Assembly (NCBI GenBank): GCA_942492835.1
Contig: OW818645.1
Span: forward strand, 3,410,001 to 3,474,000
Source of the DNA: GWB2-37-7 sp942492835
GTDB lineage: Bacteria > Bacillota > Clostridia > Lutisporales > Lutisporaceae
Direction: 5' to 3'
DNA length: 64,000 bases
This document shows, one piece after another, positions 24,682-33,759 of this stretch. Position 1 is the stretch's first letter; every line of letters starts with the position of its first letter. The notes under the pieces were generated by a model. The model saw nothing but the letters and a program-made list of their open reading frames with translations, was not told the DNA's origin and did no database searches. The translations under genes and the position numbers were made by a program.

Positions 24682-26097
24682 CTATATTCTTTTTCTAATA
24701 GTAAAGTTATCCTCTAGTAACGTCCAATTCTGAGGATATGGATAGCCCAAAGCCCAGTAGCTGATTCCTCCTAGATTATAGCTTTTTACAGCATCAAACT
24801 TTGCTTGTGCGCTTCTTGCATCCTCAAACCATACCTCATGCATTCTGCCCTGTTCATCTGTGTATCGGTAGAATGGGGATGCCGCAATAATATCGTATTG
24901 TATAATTGCATTATATTTTACAGCACGAGAAATTGCTTCTTGTTCGCTGAAGGTTTGTGCTTCTTGACCAGTAATATGTGGAAGTAGCCAATCTCTAGCA
25001 TATATCTGGAATCCAAAGTATATTTTGTCTCTTGGTATTACAGTGACTGCATAATCGAGAACGCGTTTAATTTGATTTAATGGTGATATGGCTTGTGGTG
25101 GGCCCTTTCGCCACCCCCATTCATAGGTCATAAGTACCACGAAATCAGCAATTCTTCCATGAGCCTCATAATCATGGGCTTCATATAAAAGTCCTGTTTG
25201 CTGACCACTCACCTTTGGGGCTAAAGCAGTTGATACAAAAAACCCCTCACTATGCAAACGATCTACAGCCTTTTGTAGAAACTGGTTGTAAAGCTCTCTA
25301 TCGACTGGCAGAACATTTTCAAAATCTATGTTTAGTCCTTGATATCGCTTTTCTTTCATTATACTTACTATGTTTTCTAGTAGAAGGGCAACTAATACAG
25401 GATTGGACAGTACTAAGTGTGCAACATTTTCACCCTTACTGGTTACTGTAAAGTTTGTAATAGACATCATAGGAACAACTCTTTTTGCATAGGCTGTTAT
25501 GATAGCGGGATCATCCAATATAGGCTGCAGGGTTCCATTTTCTCGGATAAGATATGCAAAAGGACTTAAATAGGTCAAGTGCTCGCCATCTTCATTCACT
25601 ATTGGGATAGCTGCTTCACCCAAAAGGTATATATATCCGTTTACATCCATAATAGGTCTTGGCTTACGAGGTATAACAAGTACTGTTCCAGGATAAACAA
25701 GGTTTGGATTTTCAATAGCATTCAATTTTAGAAGTGTTGGTAGTGAAACACCGTACCTTTGAGATATTTGCCATAAGGTCTCTCCATAACGAATAGTATG
25801 TCGAGGGGCAGGGATATAAAGTGATAGACCTGGATAAATATTATTGGGATTAGCTATTTGATTGACCTGTACAATATTTTGTATTGTAGTCCCGTAAGCT
25901 TGTGCAATACGCCATAATGTTTCCCCAGGCTTTACTGTATGGAAAATGTCTTCTGTTGGAATTATTAATGACTGACCATTTAACAATTGATTGGGATTTG
26001 GTAATCCATTTACATTTATAATACTTGCTGCGGAAACTCTATAATTCATCGCAATTTGCATAAGGGTGTCACCAGGTTTTACCACATAAATTAGCAT
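24682..26097 (-). CDS. LysM x3 - GH18 spore peptidoglycan hydrolase (YaaH/SleL-like)
   Basis: 471-aa protein with three N-terminal LysM domains (residues ~2-46, 51-94, 97-140; 'YVVKPGDTLMQIAMNYRVS', 'HTVKPGETLWRIAQAYGTT', 'HTIRYGETLWQISQRYGVS') and a C-terminal GH18 barrel (~150-465). The catalytic-strand motif is 'GLNIDFENVLPVDR' (DxxDxE variant ending in Glu), followed by 'VLMTYEWGWRKGPPQAISP'. No signal peptide, as in cortex-lytic spore-coat enzymes of the YaaH/SleL type, which act as N-acetylglucosaminidases on cortex fragments in germination. ATG start after AGGAGGG. Spore role is inferred from family. Confidence 0.9.
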   Translation of the reverse strand: MLIYVVKPGDTLMQIAMNYRVSAASIINVNGLPNPNQLLNGQSLIIPTEDIFHTVKPGETLWRIAQAYGTTIQNIVQVNQIANPNNIYPGLSLYIPAPRHTIRYGETLWQISQRYGVSLPTLLKLNAIENPNLVYPGTVLVIPRKPRPIMDVNGYIYLLGEAAIPIVNEDGEHLTYLSPFAYLIRENGTLQPILDDPAIITAYAKRVVPMMSITNFTVTSKGENVAHLVLSNPVLVALLLENIVSIMKEKRYQGLNIDFENVLPVDRELYNQFLQKAVDRLHSEGFFVSTALAPKVSGQQTGLLYEAHDYEAHGRIADFVVLMTYEWGWRKGPPQAISPLNQIKRVLDYAVTVIPRDKIYFGFQIYARDWLLPHITGQEAQTFSEQEAISRAVKYNAIIQYDIIAASPFYRYTDEQGRMHEVWFEDARSAQAKFDAVKSYNLGGISYWALGYPYPQNWTLLEDNFTIRKRI

Positions 26098-26213
26098 AGA
26101 ACAACCCTCCTTTTTAATCTGCTATAAATAATCTATGCAAATGTTCAAAAGATGTGACAGAGATTGCCAAAGTAGCAGAATTAAGTGATAAGGAGCTGAA
26201 GTATGTAAAAAAA

Positions 26214-26243
26214 ATCCACCTAAATGTTTTGCATTAGGTGGAT
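26214..26243 (-). terminator. Terminator of the rubrerythrin gene
   Basis: ATCCACCTAA / TTAGGTGGAT stem. On the reverse strand it is followed by a long T run (A7 at 26207-26213). It starts a few bases past the stop at 26251. Confidence 0.8.
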
Positions 26244-26250
26244 TTTTTAA

Positions 26251-26805
26251 CTAGAACGATTTGAAAATATCTTTCTTAGCAGCACAGATGGGACAATTAT
26301 CTACATGATCACCGATTTCAGTGAAGCCACATATAGGACATACATAGACTGCTTCTGAGCCTATATCCTTACTTTCCTTTGCAGAGCTTTGTGCATCTTG
26401 AAAAAGCTTAGCATGGATTTTTTCAGCTTCCAGTGCATAATGAAAGGATTTCTCGGCATCCTTTTCTTCCTGAAATTTTGCAGCATTAAGATACACAGGG
26501 TACATCTGCTCTATCTCATGGAGTTCACCTTCTATTGCGCCCTGTAAGTTATCTACAATATTGGTATGACCAAACACACCACCTGCTGCAACTGTACTAT
26601 CTCCTACTTGTTCTTTTAGAACATTAAAATGATTTTTTGCGTGCGCCCATTCTGCATAAGCTATTCCTTTAAAAAGCCTTCCGATATTAGGAAAATTTGC
26701 TTTCTCCGCCGCTTCTCCCCATATCTGATATCTCATATGAGCCATACTCTCACCACCATAGGCAGAGCGTAGGAAATCAGCTGTCATAGCATTTTTAACA
26801 ATCAT
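26251..26805 (-). CDS. rbr: Rubrerythrin
   Basis: Cytosolic peroxide-reducing diiron protein of anaerobes. 184 aa. Ferritin-like domain with 'SAYGGESMAHMRYQIWGEAA' and 'FHYALEAEKIHAKLF' carrying the Glu/His iron ligands. C-terminal rubredoxin-like knuckles 'CPICGF' and 'CPICAA'. The start at 26805 follows AAGGAGAGG; an upstream ATG at 26838 lacks a site. The usual sequence order is kept (diiron then rubredoxin). Single gene with own terminator; supports strict anaerobiosis with oxygen defence. Confidence 0.93.
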   Translation of the reverse strand: MIVKNAMTADFLRSAYGGESMAHMRYQIWGEAAEKANFPNIGRLFKGIAYAEWAHAKNHFNVLKEQVGDSTVAAGGVFGHTNIVDNLQGAIEGELHEIEQMYPVYLNAAKFQEEKDAEKSFHYALEAEKIHAKLFQDAQSSAKESKDIGSEAVYVCPICGFTEIGDHVDNCPICAAKKDIFKSF

Positions 26806-26899
26806 TATAACCTCTCCTTTTCTTAATGTATATCTCAAGTATATTATTGTACTTCAATAAATTATTCATACAGAACATGAACATAAAATTCTTGAGTAT

Positions 26900-28171
26900 T
26901 TATATAATTGGTGCAAGGAGCATGGTTTCTTCATTTTCACGATAGATTGTATCAAACTGTGAAATAGGCACGGGATTGCGACCAATACCTGCTTCAATAG
27001 TATACCCTGGTCTTTTGTATATCTCAACAAACCAATCCTTGTAACCCGCATAGGCAGCTTCATAGGGCACATTTGACAGGGTATATCCAGTGGATTCAGC
27101 AAAGCGTTGACCAATCTCTAATGAGCGAGGTGGGCGAATGTTTTGATATAACCAATATATAACTCTGCCTTGTGTATGATATGCTATTACAAGCTTGAAG
27201 TTATGCTGTCTGGTGAAGTTCACAAGGGCTTGGCTTTCTGGTTCGGATAGTGGAGCTGGACCGCCATATCTTGTTGGAGCAGGTCCATAAACACCAAGAG
27301 AAGGCTCTTGAGCCTTTGCTTGCTCCCAGCTTGCAGGATAATTTCTATTTAAGTCGACTCCCCTAGTATTTGCTTTCCAAACTTGAGAAAAAGGAAGCCC
27401 AGTATCATTCCATCTAAGTAGATATTGATAGTATGGGTTGGAGGGCTGAGGCCCATTTAATGCAATATCAACCCCATCAGGATTGACCATGGGTATTATA
27501 TATATACTGCTTCGTCTAAAGATATCACGCACATCATAATCCTGTAGACTTGAACCTCTTGCATAGGCTCGTGAAAAGTTTTCTATAAATTTCATCAAAA
27601 GCGGTGTTGTAATCCATTCTATACCATGATGGGAGCCATTGTAGGATACCTCCACAGGTCCGTTTCCCAGCCTTATATAATATAAGTTTCTTCCAAGAAC
27701 ACTTTTTCCTGCGATTCCTACTTCAAGAAAAGGATATCGCGCTTTTAATCCTCGAATATCTCTTTCCATTATCTCATAGGTATAATCAACATCAGTAAAT
27801 ACAACATCTATTCCGTAGGGTACAATTATTTGCTGACCTATCTGAAGATTATTTGGATTTAAAGTAGGATTAGCTGTAAGTATTGCATTAACAGATGTAT
27901 AATAACTTGTTGCAATCTTATAGAAAGTATCGTAAGGCTTTATAATGTAAGTATCATACCCTAATAGAAATCTCTCAAAAAGTCTCCAAGTTGCAGGACC
28001 AACTATTCCATCTGCTGTAAGACCGTTGTCTCTTTGAAATTCTATAACCGCCTGTCTTGTTTGTTGACCAAAATTACCATCAATTGCACCAGCATTATAG
28101 CCAATTTTAGCAAGTAAGCTTTGAATCAACTTCACATTTGTACCTCTTGAGCCTAGCTTTAAAACTTCCAC
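26900..28171 (-). CDS. PG-binding - LysM - M14 carboxypeptidase (gamma-D-glutamyl-diamino acid endopeptidase type)
   Basis: 423-aa murein peptidase. PG_binding_1 domain at residues ~3-60 ('GSRGTNVKLIQSLLAKIGY', 'GNFGQQTRQAVIEFQRDNGL'), LysM at ~73-118 ('YIIKPYDTFYKIATSYY'), M14 zinc peptidase at ~125-420. Zinc ligands are in 'GSHHGIEWIT' (HxxE) and 'VIAYHTQGRVIYW', and the catalytic Glu in 'GYTIEAGIG'; 'MVNPDGVDIAL' is also typical. This is the build of endopeptidase I that cuts spore or wall peptides next to diaminopimelate. No signal peptide, suggesting packaging in the spore. Same strand as the other spore hydrolase nearby. Confidence 0.9.
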   Translation of the reverse strand: MEVLKLGSRGTNVKLIQSLLAKIGYNAGAIDGNFGQQTRQAVIEFQRDNGLTADGIVGPATWRLFERFLLGYDTYIIKPYDTFYKIATSYYTSVNAILTANPTLNPNNLQIGQQIIVPYGIDVVFTDVDYTYEIMERDIRGLKARYPFLEVGIAGKSVLGRNLYYIRLGNGPVEVSYNGSHHGIEWITTPLLMKFIENFSRAYARGSSLQDYDVRDIFRRSSIYIIPMVNPDGVDIALNGPQPSNPYYQYLLRWNDTGLPFSQVWKANTRGVDLNRNYPASWEQAKAQEPSLGVYGPAPTRYGGPAPLSEPESQALVNFTRQHNFKLVIAYHTQGRVIYWLYQNIRPPRSLEIGQRFAESTGYTLSNVPYEAAYAGYKDWFVEIYKRPGYTIEAGIGRNPVPISQFDTIYRENEETMLLAPII

Positions 28172-28250
28172 AACATCACCTCGAAGTTAAATATAGTTAT
28201 TATCATAATATTACTCCGCAATATATAATGTTACGAAAAACAACAAAAAA

Positions 28251-28272
28251 GCCGCATACTTTTGTATGCGGC
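28251..28272 (-). terminator. Terminator of the TerC-family gene
   Basis: Perfect GCCGCATAC/GTATGCGGC stem with a 4-base loop. The reverse strand continues TTTTTTGTTG. Confidence 0.88.
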
Positions 28273-28291
28273 TGGATTTTTGCAACTTACT

Positions 28292-28990
28292 TTAGTTTTT
28301 AGTTTCAAATCCAAACTTGCCGAAAAGCTTAACCTTATAACATCCATATAAAAGCACTGCCACTGCAAGTGACCAGGATAAGATAAGCGCTACAGTATTA
28401 TTTACATATGGAGTTATCAGCTTATCTTCCAAAATCATTGATAAAGCAGTGTGCATCAAGATAGCTCCACCAATATATATTGTTATCTTATATTTTTTCA
28501 TCAAATCGGCTACAAACTGGCTTCCGAAGAAAATAACTGGTATATTTAGAATAACACCAAAAGCGATTAAAGGAATATTTCCATTAGCAGCTCCTGCTAT
28601 GGCTAGAACATTATCAAGTCCCATGCTTATATCGGCAAGTATAATGCTAAAAACCGCTCTCCAAAAGGTTTTCTCTGATCTGACATTGCCTTCAGCATCT
28701 TCACCTTCGGAGTCTTCGTTTATCAAATCCCAAGTAATCTTGAGTAGTAACAATCCACCTACTAACTTAATTGGTAGCCAGCCAATACCCATTACAACTG
28801 TAAGAATCGATGCAAAGAAAATACGGATAAAAATTGCACCCGTTATACCAATCATACTTACAATTTTGGCTTTCTTAGGATCAATATTTCTTATGGCTAA
28901 TGCAATTACACCTACATTATCACCGGATAAAACGATGTCTAGTAGCGATATTTGCAATATAGGCATAATATAATATAAAATCTCGTTCAT
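28292..28990 (-). CDS. TerC-family membrane protein (YjbE/YkoY type)
   Basis: 232-aa protein with seven hydrophobic segments. Conserved acidic membrane motifs 'DIVLSGDNVGVIALA' and 'DISMGLDNVLAIAGAA' identify the TerC family, whose YjbE/YkoY branch exports manganese to metallate secreted proteins. Start ATG at 28990 after GGGGAGG. Divergent from a LysR-type gene. I did not find a yybP-ykoY manganese riboswitch in its ~250-bp leader. Ion specificity is inferred from the family. Confidence 0.88.
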   Translation of the reverse strand: MNEILYYIMPILQISLLDIVLSGDNVGVIALAIRNIDPKKAKIVSMIGITGAIFIRIFFASILTVVMGIGWLPIKLVGGLLLLKITWDLINEDSEGEDAEGNVRSEKTFWRAVFSIILADISMGLDNVLAIAGAANGNIPLIAFGVILNIPVIFFGSQFVADLMKKYKITIYIGGAILMHTALSMILEDKLITPYVNNTVALILSWSLAVAVLLYGCYKVKLFGKFGFETKN

Positions 28991-29193
28991 TTATTTTTAC
29001 CTCCCCTTGTACAAACAATACAGCGCAATTTGTTGTATTCTGTTTTTTGTAAATTAATAAATCTTTACCACATTGTACATTTTATGCTCTATATTACAAT
29101 AAAGCAAATTTAAAGAACTAATAGAATGTATAAGTTTTGCTTATACTAATTGGCGGAATAGTTTACAATATTTAGTTTTTATATAGAAATATG

Positions 29194-29202
29194 TGGTATA
29201 AT
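29194..29202 (+). promoter_or_regulatory. Extended -10 promoter element of the LysR-type gene
   Basis: TGGTATAAT (TGn plus perfect TATAAT) 49 bp upstream of the LysR start, in the divergent region shared with the TerC gene. No good -35 seen. Confidence 0.5.
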
Positions 29203-29250
29203 ACAATTAACATGGCGATTTTTATTCAAATTTAGGGGGATGTACTTTTT

Positions 29251-30153
29251 ATGAATCTTAATTATTTAAAATTATTTAATATTTTGGCTACCGAACTTAG
29301 CTTTTCAAAGACTGCAAACTTGCTTTATATAAGTCAGCCAGCGGTATCAATACAGATAAAAAAATTAGAAGATGAATTTGGCTTTAAGCTTTTTGATAGA
29401 ACAAATAAACAACTCCAGCTTACTGATAATGGCAAGATACTTTATGGATATACCAAGAGAATTTTCGAGCTAATTGATGAGGCGGACATAGAACTCACAA
29501 GTGAGGCCGTCAATCTTAAGGGTATGGTAGAGGTTGGAGCAAGTAACACTCCAGGAAACTATGTACTTCCTAAGATTCTATCTGAATATGGCGAAATTTA
29601 TCCTGAGGTTGTGTCAAATCTACACATAGGAAATACTTATGATGTAGAAAAGATGGTGCTTGAGAGTAGGGTTGATTTTGCTATTAAAGGTGGAGATGTC
29701 ATGTATAACAGCAAGTTATACGTAGAATGGCTTGTTGAGGATGAGGTGGTTTTTATTACTTCACCTAAGAGCTCCTTAGCAAAACAGAAATATGTGGAGC
29801 TCAGCGAGCTTGAATGTGCAAAGTTTATAGTACATGAGAAGAATTCACAGCTTTATAATCTAGTAGAAGGTATATTGGGAGACTTGAACTTACTGGGTAA
29901 TATAACTATGACGGTAGGTCATGTCGATGCGATCAAACAAGCAGTTAAGCTTGAAATGGGTGTCGCTGCTGTCCCCCTGCAAGTAGTTAAGGATGAACTA
30001 GAAGCGGGGATATTGAGCCAGTTTAAGATAAAAGACAAAACCTGGGTATACCCATATTACTTAATATATAATAAAGGAAGGCATATTTCTCCTCCTGCCA
30101 GAAGACTTATGGAGCTGGTAAGAGAACGCATAAAGGGGCATATAAATAAATGA
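29251..30153 (+). CDS. LysR-family transcriptional regulator
   Basis: 300-aa regulator. Winged helix at residues 1-60 ('LNYLKLFNILATELSFSKTA', 'LYISQPAVSIQIKKLEDEFG', 'LFDRTNKQLQLTDNG'), and a substrate-binding domain from ~88 ('VEVGASNTPGNYVLPKIL', 'VKLEMGVAAVPLQVV'). The second domain resembles CysL/CysB-like regulators. ATG after GGGGGATG. Divergent from the TerC gene, a common arrangement for LysR proteins that control their neighbour; no target is proven. Confidence 0.92.
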   Translation: MNLNYLKLFNILATELSFSKTANLLYISQPAVSIQIKKLEDEFGFKLFDRTNKQLQLTDNGKILYGYTKRIFELIDEADIELTSEAVNLKGMVEVGASNTPGNYVLPKILSEYGEIYPEVVSNLHIGNTYDVEKMVLESRVDFAIKGGDVMYNSKLYVEWLVEDEVVFITSPKSSLAKQKYVELSELECAKFIVHEKNSQLYNLVEGILGDLNLLGNITMTVGHVDAIKQAVKLEMGVAAVPLQVVKDELEAGILSQFKIKDKTWVYPYYLIYNKGRHISPPARRLMELVRERIKGHINK

Positions 30154-30157
30154 ATAT

Positions 30158-30192
30158 AATAGCCATGCAGATTGTCTGTCTGAATGGCTATT
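30158..30192. terminator. Terminator between convergent LysR and zinc-ribbon-like genes
   Basis: AATAGCCAT / ATGGCTATT stem with inner CAGA/TCTG pairing, between the stop at 30153 and the reverse-strand stop at 30195. Confidence 0.7.
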
Positions 30193-30194
30193 AT

Positions 30195-30515
30195 TTATCC
30201 CAAAAAGTCTGGGTTGTTTACATACTCAGAGCGTACTGCCTTCTGAAGAATAGTAAAATCAATATTTTCATCAGATAATGTTACATCACATGGATATTTA
30301 GCTTTACATTTCTCACATTCAAGGTACTCTTTGTCACTTAATCGTTCCCTGTAGTCAAAGAGAAAGGATAAAGCATCACTATTTTTGCTCCAGCCTTCGG
30401 TATCAGGTGTATTTATTTTATATGTGTACTGGTAGGCTGCTACTCTTTTCATAGTGAAATAAGTTCCGCTGCATATAGGACAAGTCAATGAATTATCTAC
30501 CTTCAATTTAAACAT
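30195..30515 (-). CDS. Small protein with two CxxC pairs (zinc-ribbon-like), unknown
   Basis: 106-aa cytosolic protein not assigned to a family. Two Cys pairs, 'CPICSG' near residue 12 and 'CEKCKAKYPC' near residue 75, are spaced as in split zinc ribbons. The middle is aromatic ('VAAYQYTYKINTP'). Start codon at 30515 lies after GGAATG, a moderate ribosome site. It converges on the LysR-type gene. No functional clue from neighbours. Confidence 0.7.
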   Translation of the reverse strand: MFKLKVDNSLTCPICSGTYFTMKRVAAYQYTYKINTPDTEGWSKNSDALSFLFDYRERLSDKEYLECEKCKAKYPCDVTLSDENIDFTILQKAVRSEYVNNPDFLG

Positions 30516-30680
30516 TCCTTTCTATGATATGTGTTTTGTATTCAATATAATATTATTCCGAAATTTGTATTATGTATTACAATAGAATATAATAAATTTG
30601 TTTCCACAAAATATTATATATACTTATTACAGAGTCTAAATATCAGTGAAATAAATCAAATTTACATATGAGGTGAAAAG

Positions 30681-31562
30681 ATGAGTGGAATAGCAGGAAG
30701 CGGCTGTGAATTGGTACTACCACAGGGAGAACTAAAGCCCTTAAATGAAATAGAAAGAAGTCTTATTACTAAATACAGAAAGAATGTTTGGTCAAAGTTT
30801 ATAAAAGCTATAAAGGATTACAAGCTGGTAGAGGATGGGGATAAGGTTGCCGTAGCTATGTCAGGTGGTAAGGACAGCTTAATTATGGCTAAGCTTTTTC
30901 AAGAAATGCAAAAACATGGTCCTATTAAAGTAGAACTGGAATTTATTGTTATGGATCCTGGATATCATGAAAATATAAGGGAGCTGCTTATATCAAACTG
31001 CAAGTACTTAGATATACCTATACAGATATATGAATCCTACATATTTGATGTAGTTGATAAGATTGCAAAGGATTACCCCTGTTATATGTGTGCAAAAATG
31101 CGAAGAGGTGCATTATATAGTAAAGCACAGGAACTTGGCTGCAACAAGCTGGCTCTTGGACACCATTTCAACGATGTTATAGAGACAACAATGCTAAATA
31201 TAACCTATACTGGTAGCTTCAAGACTATGCTGCCCAAGCTTAAATCTTCAAACTTTGCAGGCTTAGAGTTAATTAGACCTTTGTATTATATCGAAGAAAA
31301 GGACATTATAAACTTTAGTCAGAGCAGTGGGATACAAGCTCTAAACTGTGCTTGCATGGTAGCGGCGAAAAAAATTGGCAACAAGCGTTATGAAATAAGA
31401 GCCCTTATAGAAGAGTTGAAGGGTCGCTTTGAAGATTTTGACAAGAAGCTTTTTAAAGCGGCAGACAATGTAAACATAGAAGCTATATTAGGGTGGCAAA
31501 AGGGTGGTAAGAAGTATTCCTACCTAGACTTTTATGATGAGGAAGATGACAATGAAGAATAA
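30681..31562 (+). CDS. TtcA-like PP-loop ATPase (tRNA thiolation family)
   Basis: 293-aa adenylating enzyme. PP-loop 'VAVAMSGGKDSLIMAKLF' near residue 60, conserved 'CYMCAKMRRGALY' CxxC pair, 'LALGHHFNDVIETTMLNITY' and a late 'LNCACMVAAKK' Cys group. This pattern is that of the TtcA/TtuA family, which uses an Fe-S cluster to thiolate tRNA (2-thiocytidine 32 in the classical case). Starts at ATG 30681 after GAGGTG. The following TPR gene overlaps its 3' end by 11 bp. Exact tRNA position not deducible. Confidence 0.87.
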   Translation: MSGIAGSGCELVLPQGELKPLNEIERSLITKYRKNVWSKFIKAIKDYKLVEDGDKVAVAMSGGKDSLIMAKLFQEMQKHGPIKVELEFIVMDPGYHENIRELLISNCKYLDIPIQIYESYIFDVVDKIAKDYPCYMCAKMRRGALYSKAQELGCNKLALGHHFNDVIETTMLNITYTGSFKTMLPKLKSSNFAGLELIRPLYYIEEKDIINFSQSSGIQALNCACMVAAKKIGNKRYEIRALIEELKGRFEDFDKKLFKAADNVNIEAILGWQKGGKKYSYLDFYDEEDDNEE

Positions 31563-32472
31563 TGCTTATATGGTGCAAAACTATATGATATTGGCGGAAA
31601 AGTTCAATAATGAGAATCAAAAGGAAAGAGCCTTGGAGTTTTACAAGAAGGCATATCAGCTAAAGGAAGGACGCAGAGATGTTGAGCTTCTTCTGGATAT
31701 GGCAGTTTTCTATGATGAGCTGGGAGAAGAGGAGCTTGCTATGGAGAAATTTCAGGAAGTCCTTGAGTTATATCCAGAGGATGCTAGAGCATATTATGGT
31801 ATAGCAATGATACATGATAATAACAAGGAGCATGAAGAGGCAATTGAGCTATATAAAAAAGCTGTTGAACTTGATAATACCTATGACCGTGCATATTTTT
31901 TCCTTGCTAATGCTTATGATGAGACAGGCAATAAGGAGCTGGCTATTGAAAGCTATAAAAAGGTGATTGAACTAAATTCTGAAGATTTCTGGGCTAATAT
32001 AAACTTAGGAGTTATCTACGAGGAAATGAATAAAAATGAGGAAGCTTTGGAATATACAGTACAAGCCCTTCAACTTGACCCTGAACATTATAAAGCCTTA
32101 TTTAATATGGGTGTCATACTAAAAAAAATAGGTAAAATCGAAGAAGCAAAAAAGTACTATTATAAATCAATACAAAATGAGCCTTATTATCCAGATTCTT
32201 TTTTAAATTTGGGGGTTATTTATATAGAAAATAAAGAATATCAAAAGGCTGTCGAGGTTTTTAATATAGGGATAGAGAACAGTCCTGAGTCAGGTGCGCT
32301 TTATTATAACAGAGCTTGCTGTCACGCACAGTTAAATCTATTAGAAGCAGCTTTGGAGGATGTAATAGCTGCTCTAAAAATCTATCCTGAACTGTTGGAT
32401 TTTATGAAGTCAGATAATGAGCTTGACAATATAAGAAGCTTAAAGAAATATAAAAAAATATTTGAGAATTAA
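31552..32472 (+). CDS. Tetratricopeptide-repeat protein
   Basis: 306-aa protein made almost wholly of TPR units (about eight), e.g. 'ARAYYGIAMIHDNNKEHEEA', 'DRAYFFLANAYDETGNKELA' and 'YKALFNMGVILKKIGKIEEA'. ATG at 31552 follows GAGGAAG; upstream in-frame ATGs from 31534 lie deeper inside the TtcA-like gene. No signal peptide or TM. Overlap with the TtcA-like gene implies co-expression. Scaffold role presumed; partner unknown. Confidence 0.85.
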   Translation: MKNNAYMVQNYMILAEKFNNENQKERALEFYKKAYQLKEGRRDVELLLDMAVFYDELGEEELAMEKFQEVLELYPEDARAYYGIAMIHDNNKEHEEAIELYKKAVELDNTYDRAYFFLANAYDETGNKELAIESYKKVIELNSEDFWANINLGVIYEEMNKNEEALEYTVQALQLDPEHYKALFNMGVILKKIGKIEEAKKYYYKSIQNEPYYPDSFLNLGVIYIENKEYQKAVEVFNIGIENSPESGALYYNRACCHAQLNLLEAALEDVIAALKIYPELLDFMKSDNELDNIRSLKKYKKIFEN

Positions 32473-32478
32473 AGCAAA

Positions 32479-32508
32479 AAGCAGCTGAAAGTTTATCTTT
32501 AGCTGCTT
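32479..32508. terminator. Terminator between convergent TPR and PrcB-like genes
   Basis: AAGCAGCT / AGCTGCTT stem extended by GAAAG/CTTT pairing, followed by CTTTAA. Serves the TPR gene and probably the convergent lipoprotein gene. Confidence 0.75.
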
Positions 32509-32514
32509 CTTTAA

Positions 32515-33000
32515 CTATAGAGTATCTCCGCGTAATGCACTGTAGGAATTACCCTTTGTATCTTTAATGTTAAAATAATCGGTTATACCATCAGCCTTAA
32601 TTATTACGTAAGGGTAGGAAATTACTGAAGACGCCATATCTTTAGGTCCTACAACATCAACTAGTATATTTGTTTTGCCTTCGTTGTCTTCAATACTGTT
32701 TACGTTAACAGTATATCCTGCAGAAGGCTTTTGACCAGCAAATATTGCAATATAAAAGTATCCATCTTCTTGCCAGTATGTGAAGCCTTTGCTGGTTTTA
32801 TATGTTTCTATCCTTTCTTTTTTTGCAGTTGCCAGATTATCAATCTTAACTATCTCAAAGTTTATGTAGTTTACGGTAATTCCTTGTATTGGTGGAGGAT
32901 TTGGCTGAGTATTCTGAGTTGGAACTGCATTGCTGCTTGAACATGTCGTAAGTGAAGTCATCATTATCACCGCCAATGCTATTGTTAATATTTTTATCAT
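32515..33000 (-). CDS. Lipoprotein with PrcB C-terminal-type domain
   Basis: 161-aa lipid-anchored exported protein. Start at 33000 after AGAGGAGG; signal 'MIKILTIALAVIMMTSLTTC' ends in the lipobox Cys. After a Pro-rich linker, residues ~65-150 show the PrcB_C pattern ('GYFYIAIFAGQKPSAGYTV', 'VVGPKDMASSVISYPYVIIK'), a beta domain known from the Treponema protease complex subunit PrcB and common in Clostridia. Tandem promoter-like repeats lie just upstream. Function in this group is not established. Confidence 0.82.
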   Translation of the reverse strand: MIKILTIALAVIMMTSLTTCSSSNAVPTQNTQPNPPPIQGITVNYINFEIVKIDNLATAKKERIETYKTSKGFTYWQEDGYFYIAIFAGQKPSAGYTVNVNSIEDNEGKTNILVDVVGPKDMASSVISYPYVIIKADGITDYFNIKDTKGNSYSALRGDTL

Positions 33001-33038
33001 TTTAAACCTCCTCTCTAATATACTTATACATATAGACG

Positions 33039-33090
33039 AAATATTTTCCAAATTGTTTCAATATACAAAATATTTTCCAAACTGTTTCAA
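33039..33090 (-). repeat. Tandem duplication carrying two promoter-like segments
   Basis: Two 23-bp copies, 33039-33061 and 33068-33090, differ at one base. Read on the reverse strand each gives TTGAAA, a 17-bp spacer and TGTATA or CGTCTA, i.e. two staggered promoter candidates for the PrcB-like lipoprotein. Confidence 0.5.
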
Positions 33091-33096
33091 ATAATA

Positions 33097-33125
33097 AGCC
33101 TATATCAGATTTACTGATATAGGCT
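33097..33125 (-). terminator. Terminator of the LysM-CAP gene
   Basis: Perfect 12-bp stem AGCCTATATCAG / CTGATATAGGCT with a 5-base loop. The reverse strand continues TATTATTTG. Confidence 0.75.
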
Positions 33126-33144
33126 TCACACTAATTATAACATA

Positions 33145-33759
33145 TTATAAAGGCTTTATAAACATTTGAGTCCAATATGCCTTGCCACTTTGATTTTTAG
33201 CTAAGCCAACACCGATTTGTGTATAGCTTGGGCTTAGAATATTGGCTCTATGTCCAGATGAATTCATCCATGCAGTCATTACTTCTTGTGGTGTTCTTTG
33301 ACCCATTGCTATATTTTCACCTGCTGAAGAATATTTTATGCCGAAGGATTCCATCATTCTAAAAGGAGAACCATAAGTTGGTGAAGTATGGGAGAAGTAG
33401 TTTTTAGCAGCCATATCTGCTGATTTATATCTTGCAATTCTAGAAAGCTCCCAATTTTCTGTTAAAGCTTGCAGACCATGCTTAGATCGTTCTACATTTA
33501 CTAGTCTTACTACTTCACTTTCCAAAGCTTTTATTCCTTGCAATGTAGGTATTGTAAGCTTTTGCCCTGGATATATCATATTAGGATTTGAAATTTGTTT
33601 ATTGCTTGATATTATCTCACTAACTCCAACCTGATACTTCACTGCTATTTTCCACATGCTATCCCCAGATTGAACTGTGTAGGTAGCCGTTTCTTGTGCT
33701 GCAACACTACAACTTAATAAAACTGATATTAAAAATAAAGAAACAATTATTTTTTTCAT
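33145..33759 (-). CDS. Secreted LysM - CAP/SCP domain protein (YkwD type)
   Basis: 204-aa exported wall-associated protein. Signal peptide 'MKKIIVSLFLISVLLSCSVA', LysM at ~25-70 ('YTVQSGDSMWKIAVKYQVG'), CAP domain at ~80-200 with the family motifs 'NVERSKHGLQALTENWELSR', 'YFSHTSPTYGSP', 'AGENIAMGQRTPQEVMTAWMNSSGHRANIL' (seen as 'SSGHRANIL') and 'YWTQMFI'. Start at 33759 follows TAGGTGG. This domain pair is frequent in spore-formers (SafA/YkwD-like). Catalytic activity of bacterial CAP domains is unclear. Confidence 0.9.
   Translation of the reverse strand: MKKIIVSLFLISVLLSCSVAAQETATYTVQSGDSMWKIAVKYQVGVSEIISSNKQISNPNMIYPGQKLTIPTLQGIKALESEVVRLVNVERSKHGLQALTENWELSRIARYKSADMAAKNYFSHTSPTYGSPFRMMESFGIKYSSAGENIAMGQRTPQEVMTAWMNSSGHRANILSPSYTQIGVGLAKNQSGKAYWTQMFIKPL

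Noticed and set aside
28991..29250. Looked for a yybP-ykoY manganese riboswitch upstream of the TerC gene
   Set aside because: No matching conserved loops or stems were found in the leader.
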